Source of the DNA: Mycobacterium sp.
GTDB lineage: Bacteria > Actinomycetota > Actinomycetes > Mycobacteriales > Mycobacteriaceae
Length of the DNA stretch: 64,000 bases
Direction of reading: 5' to 3'
Assembly (NCBI GenBank): GCA_021732005.1
Contig: JAKFVT010000053.1
Coordinates: 164,964 to 228,963 of the forward strand
In this document: positions 24,840-34,106 of the stretch, piece after piece
How the letters are laid out: every line of letters starts with the position of its first letter
How positions within the stretch are numbered: position 1 is the stretch's first letter
Translations under genes and position numbers: made by a program
Notes under the pieces: model-generated
The model's input: only the letters and a program-made list of their open reading frames with translations
Databases searched by the model: none
Told to the model about the DNA's origin: nothing

Positions 24840-25157
24840 CTAGCCCAGCGGGATGCTGATGGTCTGACCCGGCAGCAGCGGGCCGGTGCTCACACCGATA
24901 CCGCCACCGGGCATCGAGCCCGCGTCAGGACCGTAGACACCGAACTGCGGCGTGCCGATGCTGACGTTGTTGTTCGAGTACGACAGGCACTGGCCGTCGC
25001 CGCGCGACCCGAACCAGGCCAGGCAGGTGCCGCCGGTGGCCGTGGTGGTCGACGGGGTGGAGTGCTCCAGTGCCACCAGGGCCGGCACCGCAGCCGCAGC
25101 CACGGCGAGCGCACCGAAGGTGGCGATACGCCGGGCACGAGAATTCGCGGTAGTCAT
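24840..25157 (-). CDS. exported protein of unknown function
   Basis: 105 aa from ATG 25157, with AAAGG 7-8 nt upstream. A cleavable signal peptide (RRIATFGALAVAAAAVPALVALE) precedes a short mature chain containing TCLAWFGSRGDGQCLSYSN, whose two cysteines probably form a disulfide, and a Gly/Pro-rich C-terminus. The pattern occurs in short mycobacterial secreted proteins; no enzymatic motif. It follows the dnaG stop by 55 bp on the same strand but has its own leader. Confidence 0.75.
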   Translation of the reverse strand: MTTANSRARRIATFGALAVAAAAVPALVALEHSTPSTTTATGGTCLAWFGSRGDGQCLSYSNNNVSIGTPQFGVYGPDAGSMPGGGIGVSTGPLLPGQTISIPLG

Positions 25158-25212
25158 ATCTGACCTTTCGCCGGAGACAGGCAGCACGTTAACCATAACC
25201 CGACGGGAGTTT

Positions 25213-27147
25213 TCACGCAGTGAGGTCATCGCCGCTGGCTTGTTCGAGCAGGCTGCGCCGATACGCCTCCAATGCGACCAGGTCACCGAACAGTGCGTGG
25301 TACTCGTCGCCCTGCTCGACCGGCGACATCCGCTGCAGCTTTGACTTGACCTCGGCGACCTGACGGCCCACCCAGACCTCCTGCAACCGGGCCAGCACAC
25401 TGCCGACGTACCGCGGCAGCTTTTCTTCCTCTTCGACCCGGATCCCCTCGACTCCGAGCTCGGTGATCAGGCCTTCGGTCAGTGGTGCACCGGCCCGTTC
25501 ACGCACGGTATCGATCCACTGGCCGCCGACGATGCCCGACGAGGTGCCGCCCGCGGCCTCGATCGCAAGCCGCACCGCCGCGTAACCGGGGTGGGTGAAA
25601 CTCTCCACGGTCAGTGAGTCGAACACCGGGCCGGCCAGCGCCGGGTACTGCAGGGCGGCTTTGAGTGCCTCCCGCTGCGGCCACAGGGTCGGATCACGCG
25701 GGTCGGGACGCCGGGCCCCCGCCTCGGTGACCTTGTTGCGCGCGGGTGCGGCACGTTTGTTGTCGCGGCCCCCCGGTTTGTGACCTGCTTCCTCCCGCAC
25801 CCGCGCGATCACCTGGGCGACGTCGTCCCAACCGACCCAGCCGGCGAGCTGACGGGCGTACTCGTCGCGCAGTGTGGGGTCCTTGATCTGGGCGACCATC
25901 GGCACGCAGCGGCGCAACGCCGCCACCCGGCCCTCGGCGGATTCCAGATCGTGCTCGGCCAATGCCGTGCGGATCGCGAACTCGAACAGCGGTGTGCGCC
26001 GCGCGACCAGGTCGCGCAGCGCTCCGTCGCCCTGCGCCAGCCTCAGATCACACGGGTCCATTCCGTCGGCAGCCACCGCCACGAAGCTCTGCCCGGCGAG
26101 GTTCTGCTCGCCGGCGAACGCCTTGAGCGCGGCCGCGCGCCCGGCCGCGTCGCCGTCGAAGACGTAGATCAGCTCGCCGCGAAAGAACTTGTCGTCCATC
26201 ATCAGCCGCCGCAGCATCGACAGGTGCTCGTCGCCGAACGCGGTACCGCAGGACGCGACCGCGGTGGTGACACCGGCCAGATGCATGGCCATCACGTCGG
26301 TGTAGCCCTCGACGACGACGGCCTGATGTCCCTTGGCGATATCGCGCTTGGCCAGGTCGATGCCGAACAGCACATTCGACTTCTTGTAGAGCACGGTCTC
26401 GGGGGTGTTGACGTACTTGGCTTCCATCTGGTCGTCGGCGAAGATGCGGCGGGCGCCGAAGCCGACGGTCTCGCCGCTGGCGGTGCGGATCGGCCACAGC
26501 AGCCTGCGGTGGAAGCGATCCATCGGCCCGCGTCTGCCCTCACGCGACAGCCCGGCGGCTTCGAGCTCCTTGAACTCGAAGCCCTTGCGGATCAGATGCT
26601 TGGTCAGCGAATCCCAGCCTGACGGCGCGAACCCACAGCCGAACTGGCGGGCCGACGCGGCGTCGAAATTGCGCTCGGTCAGGTACTGCCGCGCGGGCGC
26701 GGCCTCCTCGGATTCCAGTGCGGCAGCATAGAATTCCTGCGCGGCGGCGTTGGCTGCCACCAGCCGGCTACGGCTGCCGCGGTCGCGCTGCACACTGGTG
26801 CCGCCGCCACTGTAGGTCACCGTGTAGCCGACGCGGTCGGCCAGCATTTCCACGGCCTCGACGAAGCTGACGTGCTCGATCTTCTGGATGAAGGCGTAGG
26901 CGTCGCCGCCCTCGCCGCAGCCGAAGCAGTGGAAATGACCGTGATTGGGCCGCACGTGGAACGACGGCGACTTCTCGTCGTGGAACGGGCACAGGCCCTT
27001 CATCGAATCGGCACCGGCCCGGCGCAGCTGCACGTAGTCGCCGACGACGTCTTCGATCTGGACCTGGTCACGGATGGCGGCGATGTCGCGTTCGGAGATC
27101 CGACCCTTGCGGTCTCCACCTCCGCTCACCGCTGTCGTCATCGGCAC
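25213..27147 (-). CDS. dnaG: DNA primase
   Basis: 644 aa. Makes RNA primers for replication. The zinc-binding CHC2 domain is at the N-terminus with Cys53, His56, Cys74 and Cys77 (CPFHDEKS and FHCFGCGEGG). The TOPRIM core follows: AVVVEGYTDVMAMHLAG (catalytic Glu) and YVFDGDAAGRAA (DxD metal site). The C-terminal helicase-binding domain is present. The start at ATG 27147 lies 3 bp after the dgt stop, so dgt-dnaG is an operon as in M. tuberculosis (Rv2344c-Rv2343c). Confidence 0.96.
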   Translation of the reverse strand: MPMTTAVSGGGDRKGRISERDIAAIRDQVQIEDVVGDYVQLRRAGADSMKGLCPFHDEKSPSFHVRPNHGHFHCFGCGEGGDAYAFIQKIEHVSFVEAVEMLADRVGYTVTYSGGGTSVQRDRGSRSRLVAANAAAQEFYAAALESEEAAPARQYLTERNFDAASARQFGCGFAPSGWDSLTKHLIRKGFEFKELEAAGLSREGRRGPMDRFHRRLLWPIRTASGETVGFGARRIFADDQMEAKYVNTPETVLYKKSNVLFGIDLAKRDIAKGHQAVVVEGYTDVMAMHLAGVTTAVASCGTAFGDEHLSMLRRLMMDDKFFRGELIYVFDGDAAGRAAALKAFAGEQNLAGQSFVAVAADGMDPCDLRLAQGDGALRDLVARRTPLFEFAIRTALAEHDLESAEGRVAALRRCVPMVAQIKDPTLRDEYARQLAGWVGWDDVAQVIARVREEAGHKPGGRDNKRAAPARNKVTEAGARRPDPRDPTLWPQREALKAALQYPALAGPVFDSLTVESFTHPGYAAVRLAIEAAGGTSSGIVGGQWIDTVRERAGAPLTEGLITELGVEGIRVEEEEKLPRYVGSVLARLQEVWVGRQVAEVKSKLQRMSPVEQGDEYHALFGDLVALEAYRRSLLEQASGDDLTA

Positions 27148-27150
27148 AGT

Positions 27151-28419
27151 CTAGGACGCGGGTCCACCGGCGATGTGCACGTCGATGCGCTCCACCCGGC
27201 CTTCGGTGTACGACGCGAGTTGGTCGACGACGACCCGCATCCGCCCCGCGTCGTCAGCGGCGGCGGTGAACTCCGGAGCGAACACCGGATCGAGCGTCGC
27301 GGGTGCGCCGTCCAGCAACCAGTTCGCCACCCGGTGGATCCGTTCCCGTTGCCGCGCCTGCAGTTCCAGGTGCCGCGGGTCGGACATGATGAATTGCAGC
27401 GCCAGCGTCTTGAGCAGCGCCACCTCGGCGCGGACCGTCGCGGGCACCTGCAGATCGGCCTGGTAGCGCACCAGCGGCTGCGGCCCGGCGGCCTCGTGGG
27501 TCAGCCGAACTGCCGCCGAGGCGAACCGGCCGACCAGTTCACTGGTCAGCCGCTTGAGCGCGACCGAGGCCGCGAGCGTGCCGTCGTACTTACCGACGCC
27601 GGCCACCACCGGCAGCTGGGACAACCGCTCGGCGGCGGCCTCGAGATCGGCGGCGGCAATCGTGCTGGACTTTCCCAGCGCGCCCAGCGCCGCGGCGGCG
27701 TCGGCGTCGGCCAGCACCCGCAGGTCGATGCGCCCCGACACCACCCCGTCTTCGACGTCGTGCACGGAGTAGGCGACGTCGTCGGCCCAATCCATCACCT
27801 GGGACTCCAGACACGGGCGTCGCGACGGCGCGGCGCCCCGCACCCATTCGGCGAGCGCCCGGTCGTCTTCGTAGAAGCCGAACTTGCGCACGCCCGGTTC
27901 GCGGAACCACGGATACTTCGTGACGGCGTCCAGACCCGCGCGCGTGAGGTTCAGCCCCACGCTGCGACCTTGTCCATCAAGCACTTTCGGCTCGATGCGG
28001 GTCAGGATGCGGAAGTTCTGGGCGTTACCTTCAAAGCCGCCGCAGGCGACCGCGAACTCGTCGAGCGCGCGTTCCCCGTTGTGGCCGTACGGCGGATGGC
28101 CGATGTCGTGGGCCAGTCCGGCCATATCCACCAGGTCTGCGTCACATCCCAGCGGCAGCGCCATCCCCCGCCCGATCTGGGCGACCTCCAACGAATGGGT
28201 CAGCCTGGTGCGCGGGTTTTCGCTCTCCCGCGGACCGACGACCTGAGTCTTGTCGGCCAGTCGGCGAAGAGCGGCACAGTGCAGCACACGCGCACGGTCG
28301 CGAGCGAAGTCGGTGCGATGCTCCGTCGACGTGCCGGGCAGCCCGGCAGTCTTCGGCGGCTCGTGCACCACCCGCTCGCAGTCGGCCTCGTCGTAGTGGC
28401 CGTGCTCATTCGTTGTCAC
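27151..28419 (-). CDS. dgt: deoxyguanosinetriphosphate triphosphohydrolase-like protein
   Basis: 422 aa from GTG 28419. An HD-superfamily dNTPase that cleaves dNTPs to nucleoside and triphosphate. Metal site: RLTHSLEVAQIGRG (H of the HD quartet) and AGLAHDIGHPPYGHNGE (HD). Type 2 dGTPase-like length and ALRRLADKTQV are typical. Cotranscription with dnaG links dNTP control to replication priming. Divergent from the TPM protein gene with 44 bp between starts. Confidence 0.93.
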   Translation of the reverse strand: MTTNEHGHYDEADCERVVHEPPKTAGLPGTSTEHRTDFARDRARVLHCAALRRLADKTQVVGPRESENPRTRLTHSLEVAQIGRGMALPLGCDADLVDMAGLAHDIGHPPYGHNGERALDEFAVACGGFEGNAQNFRILTRIEPKVLDGQGRSVGLNLTRAGLDAVTKYPWFREPGVRKFGFYEDDRALAEWVRGAAPSRRPCLESQVMDWADDVAYSVHDVEDGVVSGRIDLRVLADADAAAALGALGKSSTIAAADLEAAAERLSQLPVVAGVGKYDGTLAASVALKRLTSELVGRFASAAVRLTHEAAGPQPLVRYQADLQVPATVRAEVALLKTLALQFIMSDPRHLELQARQRERIHRVANWLLDGAPATLDPVFAPEFTAAADDAGRMRVVVDQLASYTEGRVERIDVHIAGGPAS

Positions 28420-28463
28420 CGACGCACAGTCTGCCAGGACCGGCCCTACTACATTTGACGGTC

Positions 28464-30476
28464 ATGCGCCTCGCACGTCTGCTCAGCCTGCTCGTGGCCA
28501 TCCTGACCACCGCCACCCTGGTGGCACCCGCCGCGACGGCCGAGCCGCCGTTCCGGCTGCCGGACTACGTCACCGACAACGCCGGCGTCCTGGCCGGCAG
28601 CCAACTGGCCAGCGTGCAGAACGCCGTGGACACCCTCTACCGCGAGCGGAACGTCCGGCTGTGGGTGGTCTTCGTCGACTCCTTCGCGCCCAAGAGTGCG
28701 GTGGGCTGGACCGAGGAAACCCGCCTGGCCAGCGATCTGAGCAACCAGGACGCCATCCTGGCGGTCGCGACCGGGCAACGCTCCTACGCGTTCCTGGTGC
28801 CGACCGCGGCGGCCGGCGGCGCGAAGATCGACGACCTGCGCCACGACAAGATCGAGCCCGCATTGCACAGCGGCGACTGGGCGGGTGCCGCGATCGCGGC
28901 GGCGGATGGCCTGGCGGCCAAGACCACCAGCAGCGGTGGCGGGTTCTCGCTACTGCCGCTGGTCATCATCCTGGGCGTCATCGTGCTGGCGGTGGTGGTC
29001 TTGCTGGTATGGAGCCGCCAGCGGCGGCGCAAGCGGCACGAGGCCGAGGTCGCCGCCGCCAAGCGGGTCGACCCCACAGATCCCAATGCCCTGGCCTCGG
29101 TTCCGCTCGACGCCCTCGACGAGCTGTCCCGGTCGATCGTCGTCGAGGTCGACAATGCCGTGCGCACCAGCTCCAACGAATTGACCTTGGCACAAGAGGA
29201 ATTCGGTGAGCAGCAGACGCAACCGTTCGTGCGCGCGGTCGAGAACGCCAAGGCCACCCTGCAACAGGCGTTCAACGTGCGCCAGCAGCTCGACGACGCG
29301 GTGCCCGAAACCCCGGCCCAGCGCCGCGATCTGCTCACCCGGGTGGTGGTCGCCGCCGCACGGGCCAACCGTGAGCTGGACGCCCAGAACCAGGCGTTCC
29401 ATCAGCTGCGCGACCTGGTCATCAACGCGCCCGACCGGCTGGACACCTTGACCCAGAAGCTGGTCGACGTCAGCGCCCGCATCGATCCCGCCCAAGGCAC
29501 ATTGACACAGCTGCACACCGAGTTCGCCGAGTCGGCGCTGGTATCGGTGGCGCGCAACGCCGCTGCCGCCAAGGAGCGCCTCGACTTCGCCGACCATTCG
29601 ATCAGCCGGGCCCGCGAGCTGGTGGCCAAGCCGGTCGCCGGTGAGCAGAGCGAACTCGTCGATTGTGTGCGCGGCGCGGAAGCCGCTCTGCAGCAAGCCA
29701 GTTCGATGCTCGACGCGGTTGAAAGCGCGGCCAGCGACATCCGGCGCGCGGTCGCCACGCTGCCGGCGGCGATCGCCGACACCCAGCAGGGCATCAACCA
29801 GGCCGTCGCTCAGCTGACCCAGGGCGGGCTGCCCAACACCGCAGAGCTGACGGCCGCCCGCGACGCCGCCGTCGCGGCGGTGGCCGCGGCCCAGACCAAC
29901 GGATCGGCCGACCCGTTGGGGGCATTCACCCAGCTGACTCAGGCCGACGCCGACCTGGACCGGCTACTGGCCACCGTGGCCGAGGAACGCGAGAACGCCG
30001 AACGGCTGGGCCGGTCCTACGACCAGGCGCTGTTCACCGCGCAGTCGCGGGTGCGTTCGGTGGCGGATTATGTCGACACCCGCCGTGGCAGCGTCGGGCC
30101 TGAGGCGCGTACTCGTCTCAACGAGGCTGTGCGCCAACTCGAGGCCGCGCAGGCCAAACGGAAGACCGACGTCGCCGAGGCGATCGCACATGCCAATGGC
30201 GCGTCGATGCTGGCCGCCCAAGCGCAGCAGCTGGCCAACAACGACGTCCAGTCCGCGCAGCGGACGTACATGAATCACTATGGCGGCGTGGGCGGTTCGT
30301 CGAACATGGGCGCCGTCATCGGTGGGATCATCCTCGGCAACATCCTGTCCGGCGGCATGCGCGGCGGCTTCGGCGGCGGCTTCGGCGGTGGCGGCGGGTG
30401 GTCGTCGACGACCTTCGGCGGGTCGTCAGGCGGCTCCGACGGTGGCGGGATGCTGGGCGGCGGTGGCCGTTTCTAG
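28464..30476 (+). CDS. TPM-domain membrane protein with coiled-coil and glycine-rich tail
   Basis: 670 aa from ATG 28464. Signal peptide 1-26 (cleavage after ATA). A TPM domain at about 30-155 (RLPDYVTDNAGVL, then LWVVFVDSF), the photosystem-II-repair/MOLO-1 type fold. One membrane helix at about 163-183 followed by a basic stretch (RQRRRKRHEAE), then about 430 residues of long helices with coiled-coil pattern. The last 50 residues are Gly/Ser-rich. Conserved in mycobacteria as Rv2345; function unknown, probably an envelope scaffold. TACATT 8 nt before the ATG suggests a near-leaderless start. Confidence 0.85.
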   Translation: MRLARLLSLLVAILTTATLVAPAATAEPPFRLPDYVTDNAGVLAGSQLASVQNAVDTLYRERNVRLWVVFVDSFAPKSAVGWTEETRLASDLSNQDAILAVATGQRSYAFLVPTAAAGGAKIDDLRHDKIEPALHSGDWAGAAIAAADGLAAKTTSSGGGFSLLPLVIILGVIVLAVVVLLVWSRQRRRKRHEAEVAAAKRVDPTDPNALASVPLDALDELSRSIVVEVDNAVRTSSNELTLAQEEFGEQQTQPFVRAVENAKATLQQAFNVRQQLDDAVPETPAQRRDLLTRVVVAAARANRELDAQNQAFHQLRDLVINAPDRLDTLTQKLVDVSARIDPAQGTLTQLHTEFAESALVSVARNAAAAKERLDFADHSISRARELVAKPVAGEQSELVDCVRGAEAALQQASSMLDAVESAASDIRRAVATLPAAIADTQQGINQAVAQLTQGGLPNTAELTAARDAAVAAVAAAQTNGSADPLGAFTQLTQADADLDRLLATVAEERENAERLGRSYDQALFTAQSRVRSVADYVDTRRGSVGPEARTRLNEAVRQLEAAQAKRKTDVAEAIAHANGASMLAAQAQQLANNDVQSAQRTYMNHYGGVGGSSNMGAVIGGIILGNILSGGMRGGFGGGFGGGGGWSSTTFGGSSGGSDGGGMLGGGGRF

Positions 30477-30483
30477 GCCGCTC

Positions 30484-31866
30484 CTAGCCCTTCAGCCGGG
30501 TGGCCAGGTAGTCGACCACCGAGTCGATGCCGATCCGCTCCTGCGTCATCTGGTCGCGCTCGCGCACGGTAACCGCGTGATCCTCGAGGGAGTCGAAGTC
30601 AACTGTCACGCAGTACGGCGTGCCGATCTCGTCCTGGCGGCGATAGCGCCGGCCGATCGCGCCGGCGTCGTCGAACTCGATGTTCCAGTACTTGCGCAGC
30701 TCCGCCGCCAGATCCTTGGCCTTCGGGCTGAGGTCGGCGTGCCGTGACAGCGGCAGCACCGCGGCCTTGACCGGTGCCAACCGGGGATCCAGCCGCAGCA
30801 CCGTGCGCTTGTCCACCCCACCCTTGGCGTTGGGGGCCTCATCCTCGGCGTAGGCGTCGACGAGGAACGCCATGAACGAACGGGTAAGTCCCGCTGCGGG
30901 TTCGATGACGTACGGGACGTAGCGGGTGTCGGCGGCCTGGTCGTAGAACGACAGGTCGGTGCCGGAATGCTGCGAGTGCGTCTTGAGGTCGAAGTCGGTG
31001 CGGTTGGCGATGCCTTCGAGCTCGCCCCACGGGTTGCCCTGGAAACCGAACTTGTACTCGATGTCGGTGGTGCCGGCCGAGTAGTGCGACAGCTTCTCCT
31101 TGGGGTGCTCGAAGAGCCTCAGGTTGTCGCGGTTGATACCGAGATCGATGTACCACTGCAGCCGGGTGTCGATCCAGTACTGGTGCCACTCGGGTGCGGT
31201 GGCCGGCTCGACGAAGAACTCCATCTCCATCTGCTCGAACTCGCGGGTGCGGAAGATGAAGTTGCCGGGGGTGATCTCGTTGCGGAAGCTCTTGCCGATC
31301 TGGCCGATGCCGAACGGCGGCTTCTTACGCGAGGTGGTCACCACGTTGGCGAAGTTCACGAAGATTCCCTGCGCGGTTTCCGGGCGCAGGTAGTGCATGC
31401 CCTCCTCGGCTTCGATCGGCCCGAGGTAGGTCTTGAGCATCATGTTGAATTCGCGTGGTTCGGTCCACTGGCCTTTGGTGCCGCAGTCCGGGCAGACGAT
31501 CTCGGTCATGGCGACCGATTCGGGATCGTCGATTCCCTTCTTCTCGGCGTAGGCCTCCTGCAGGTGATCCTGGCGGTGACGCTTGTGGCAGTTGAGGCAC
31601 TCGATGAGCGGATCGTTGAACACCTCGACGTGGCCGGAGGCGACCCACACCTCACGCGGCAGGATGATCGAGCTGTCCAGGCCGACGACGTCGTCGCGGC
31701 CGGTCACCACCGACCGCCACCACTGCCGCTTGATGTTCTCCTTGAGCTCGACGCCCAGCGGGCCGTAGTCCCAGGCCGACTTGGTCCCGCCGTAGATCTC
31801 GCCGGCTGGATAGACCAAGCCGCGCCGCTTGGCCAGGTTGACGACGGAATCGATGACGGACGCCAC
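30484..31866 (-). CDS. glyS: glycyl-tRNA synthetase
   Basis: 460 aa from GTG 31866, which has AGGAG 11 nt upstream and gives the N-terminus VASVIDSVVNLAKRRG matching mycobacterial GlyRS; the longer ATG 31908 has no support. Class II eukaryote-like type. The Gly pocket motif GGTKSAWDYGPLGVELK, class II motif 2 FRNEITPGNFIFRTREFEQ, motif RPETAQGIFVNF, and a CxxC...CxxC insertion (CLNCHKRH and CPDCGTKG) are present. It converges on the TPM gene with a 7-bp gap. Essential for translation. Confidence 0.96.
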   Translation of the reverse strand: MASVIDSVVNLAKRRGLVYPAGEIYGGTKSAWDYGPLGVELKENIKRQWWRSVVTGRDDVVGLDSSIILPREVWVASGHVEVFNDPLIECLNCHKRHRQDHLQEAYAEKKGIDDPESVAMTEIVCPDCGTKGQWTEPREFNMMLKTYLGPIEAEEGMHYLRPETAQGIFVNFANVVTTSRKKPPFGIGQIGKSFRNEITPGNFIFRTREFEQMEMEFFVEPATAPEWHQYWIDTRLQWYIDLGINRDNLRLFEHPKEKLSHYSAGTTDIEYKFGFQGNPWGELEGIANRTDFDLKTHSQHSGTDLSFYDQAADTRYVPYVIEPAAGLTRSFMAFLVDAYAEDEAPNAKGGVDKRTVLRLDPRLAPVKAAVLPLSRHADLSPKAKDLAAELRKYWNIEFDDAGAIGRRYRRQDEIGTPYCVTVDFDSLEDHAVTVRERDQMTQERIGIDSVVDYLATRLKG

Positions 31867-31934
31867 GGTGGGTGCCACTCCTGTTCTGTGAACGGACAAC
31901 AGCTCCATAGCCTAGCGACCTCTCGCCGGACCCT

Positions 31935-31987
31935 TTGACATGCGTGATCGTGCATGGAAAAGTGGGGGCAACTGGAAATCGTTTCCA
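31935..31987 (+). promoter_or_regulatory. smtB-zur promoter region with Zur/SmtB-type palindrome
   Basis: TTGACA at 31935-31940 is a perfect -35; no good -10 is seen at 17-18 bp. At 31973-31987, TGGAAATCGTTTCCA is a perfect 6-3-6 palindrome that agrees with the mycobacterial Zur box (TGAAAATNATTTTCA) at 12 of 15 positions. It lies 18 bp before the smtB start, where a bound repressor would block initiation. In M. tuberculosis the upstream SmtB protein represses this operon when zinc is low. Confidence 0.65.
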
Positions 31988-32005
31988 ATAACGGGGAGGT
32001 GTCGC

Positions 32006-32311
32006 TTGACCACCGCCACCGACCATGCCGCGCTGCTGGAACGCGCCGGTGAGCTGCTGCGCGCGCTGGCCGCCCCGGTGCGTATCGCGATCGTTCTGCA
32101 ATTGCGGGAGTCCCGGCGCTGCGTGCACGAACTCGTCGACGCCCTCGACGTCCCGCAGCCCCTCGTCAGCCAGCACCTGCGAATCCTGAAGGCCGCCGGA
32201 GTGGTTGCCGGCGAACGATCCGGGCGGGAAGTGATGTACCGGCTGGTCGACGAGCACCTGGCCGAGATCATCGTCGCCGCCATCAGCCACGCCGGTGAGG
32301 AGCACTCGTGA
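32006..32311 (+). CDS. smtB: ArsR/SmtB-family zinc-sensing repressor
   Basis: 101 aa from TTG 32006, chosen because GGGGAGG lies 6 nt upstream; no ATG is placed as well. Winged HTH: RRCVHELVDALDVPQPLVSQHLRILK. The C-terminal helix carries Asp82, His84, His95 and Glu98, the exact spacing (D-x-H, 10 residues, H-x2-E) of the alpha5 zinc site of SmtB/CzrA, so it should bind Zn2+ and leave DNA when zinc is high. Overlaps zur by GTGA. Equivalent to M. tuberculosis Rv2358. Confidence 0.92.
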   Translation: MTTATDHAALLERAGELLRALAAPVRIAIVLQLRESRRCVHELVDALDVPQPLVSQHLRILKAAGVVAGERSGREVMYRLVDEHLAEIIVAAISHAGEEHS

Positions 32312-32730
32312 CCGGAGCTGACATCCGTCCGCGCGCCGGCGCGGGCGGGGTGCGGGCAACTCGTCAGCGGGCGTCCATCATCGCGCTGCTCGACACCGTC
32401 GACGAGTTCCGCTCGGCGCAGGAGTTGCACGACGAGCTGCGCCGCCGCGGCGAGAACATCGGGCTGACCACGGTGTACCGGACGCTGCAGTCACTATCGG
32501 CGGCCGATCTGGTGGACATGGTGCGCACCGATACCGGGGAGTCGGTTTACCGGCGCTGCGCCGGCGCAGACCATCATCATCACCTGGTGTGCCGTAGTTG
32601 CGGCGCGGCGGTGGAGGTCAGCGGACGCGAAGTCGAAGCCTGGGCCGCGGAAGTGGCTGCCGAACATGGCTTTTCGGACGTCAGCCACACGATCGAGTTG
32701 TTCGGCACCTGCGGGCAGTGCCGGGGCTGA
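32308..32730 (+). CDS. zur: zinc uptake regulator (Fur family)
   Basis: 140 aa from GTG 32308 overlapping the smtB stop. Fur-family winged helix: RATRQRASIIALLD and NIGLTTVYRTLQSLSAADLVD. Metal-binding part: ADHHHHLVCRSCGAAVEVSG with the His run and first CxxC, and FGTCGQCRG with the second CxxC (structural zinc). Represses zinc uptake and alternative ribosomal genes when zinc-bound. In mycobacteria SmtB controls zur, so the pair gives a stepwise zinc response. Confidence 0.95.
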   Translation: MTGADIRPRAGAGGVRATRQRASIIALLDTVDEFRSAQELHDELRRRGENIGLTTVYRTLQSLSAADLVDMVRTDTGESVYRRCAGADHHHHLVCRSCGAAVEVSGREVEAWAAEVAAEHGFSDVSHTIELFGTCGQCRG

Positions 32731-32806
32731 GCCACAGCATCGAGTGAGAACTCATGCGCGCGAGATGCCACTGATGTGCGACGTAGTCGCTCACTCAATG
32801 CCAAAG

Positions 32807-33190
32807 CTAGTCGACGAGCGCGCGGCGGGCATCGGCCCCGCCGGCGAGCACCATCAGCACCAGCGTCTGCAGCGCATGCTCGGCAAGGCCATCGCCGGGA
32901 AAGTTGTAGCGCAGCATGATGTCGCCCTTTTTGCCGGACTCGACGAACGTCACCGTCCCCAGCATCGTCGACTGTGCTTGCGCGGCAACACGTTTGCGAA
33001 GATTGGCAGTCGGCGGCAGATCCCACCCGAGCACCTGCGTCACCGACACCATTTCGATGTCCTCGGCAATGGTGACCGTCCGCAGCGATGCGAACGTCCC
33101 CTCGTAGCGCACCGTGAGCGCACCGTCCGACTCCACCTCGACCGGCACGACCGCACTCAGCGCATCAGCCAACCGGGTGTCGAGTCCCAT
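32807..33190 (-). CDS. conserved hypothetical protein (Rv2360c-like)
   Basis: 127 aa, soluble, no membrane helix. The pattern of alternating strands (VEVESDGALTVRYEGTFASLRTV, then GTVTFVESGKKGDIMLRYNFP) suggests a small alpha/beta fold resembling YbjN or secretion-chaperone-type domains, but no named family is sure. It starts 1 nt after the uppS stop and is the last gene of the recO-uppS unit, the same order as M. tuberculosis Rv2362c-Rv2360c. The 76 bp to convergent zur hold an imperfect 12-bp inverted repeat (32737-32748 and 32790-32801). Confidence 0.75.
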   Translation of the reverse strand: MGLDTRLADALSAVVPVEVESDGALTVRYEGTFASLRTVTIAEDIEMVSVTQVLGWDLPPTANLRKRVAAQAQSTMLGTVTFVESGKKGDIMLRYNFPGDGLAEHALQTLVLMVLAGGADARRALVD

Positions 33191-33191
33191 C

Positions 33192-34106
33192 TCAGGCCCG
33201 GCCGAAACGCCGGTTGCGTTCGGCGTATTCCTCGCACGCCGCCCACAGGTCGCGCCGGTCGTAATCCGGCCACAGCTTGTCTTGGAACACGTATTCGGCG
33301 TACGCGGCCTGCCACAGCATGAAGTTGCTCGCCCGCTGCTCCCCCGACGTCCTGATGAACAGGTCGACGTCGGGAATGTCGGGCCGGTGCAGGTGCTCGG
33401 TGATCGTGGCCTCGTTCACCCGCTCCGGGTCGACCCGGCCGGCCACCGCATCGCGCGCGATTTGTTTTGCCGCTTCGGCGATTTCGGCCCGCCCACCGTA
33501 GTTCACGCAGTAGTTCACCGTGATGACGTCATTGCCGACGGTCATGTTCTCGGCGATGTCGAATTCCTTGATCACGCTGCGCCACATCCGCGCCCGCGAC
33601 CCCACCCAGCGCATGTTGACCCCCATGGCGTCCAGGTTCTCCCGGCGCCGGCGCACCACCTCGCGATTGAAGCCCATCAGGAACCGCACCTCTTCGGTAC
33701 TGCGCCGCCAGTTCTCGGTGGAGAACGCATACACCGACAGGTGCTGGATACCGATCTCGATGGCTCCGCAGGTGATGTCGATCAGCACCGCCTCGCCCAT
33801 TTTGTGGCCCTCGGTGCGGCTCAACCCGCGCTGCGTGGCCCAGCGCCCGTTGCCGTCCATCACGACCGCCACGTGCTTGGGCATCTGGGAGGCCGGGATC
33901 GCCGGCGGTACAGCCTTGGAGGTGTGCTGGGGCGGCCTGCGCGGGCCGCCGTCCGGCGCGGGCGGCAGCTCGGGAAACACGACCGGCCACACCGAGGTGT
34001 CCGGGAACATCGGGTAGTCGTCGGGCGCCGGGGGCAGCTGCGGAAAGGTCTCTTTCCGCCTGCGCTCAGCCCCCCGCCACGAGCTGGTCACCCGGTTCAT
34101 CGCCAT
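33192..34106 (-). CDS. uppS: long-chain (decaprenyl) diphosphate synthase, UppS family
   Basis: About 304 aa from ATG 34106 (ATG 34115 and 34100 are nearby alternatives; AGGCAGG sits 10 nt upstream of 34106). A cis-prenyltransferase that makes decaprenyl diphosphate, the lipid carrier for peptidoglycan, arabinogalactan and LAM. Motifs: HVAVVMDGNGRWATQRG (catalytic Asp, phosphate loop), SVYAFSTENWRRS, and DLFIRTSGEQRASNFMLWQ. A Pro-rich N-terminal extension of about 70 aa is the mycobacterial form. The start overlaps recO by 41 nt. Confidence 0.94.
   Translation of the reverse strand: MAMNRVTSSWRGAERRRKETFPQLPPAPDDYPMFPDTSVWPVVFPELPPAPDGGPRRPPQHTSKAVPPAIPASQMPKHVAVVMDGNGRWATQRGLSRTEGHKMGEAVLIDITCGAIEIGIQHLSVYAFSTENWRRSTEEVRFLMGFNREVVRRRRENLDAMGVNMRWVGSRARMWRSVIKEFDIAENMTVGNDVITVNYCVNYGGRAEIAEAAKQIARDAVAGRVDPERVNEATITEHLHRPDIPDVDLFIRTSGEQRASNFMLWQAAYAEYVFQDKLWPDYDRRDLWAACEEYAERNRRFGRA

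Noticed and set aside
32737..32801. Imperfect 12-bp inverted repeat between zur and the Rv2360c-like gene as a terminator
   Set aside because: The arms are 41 nt apart, one base mismatches and no T-run follows; noted but not called.
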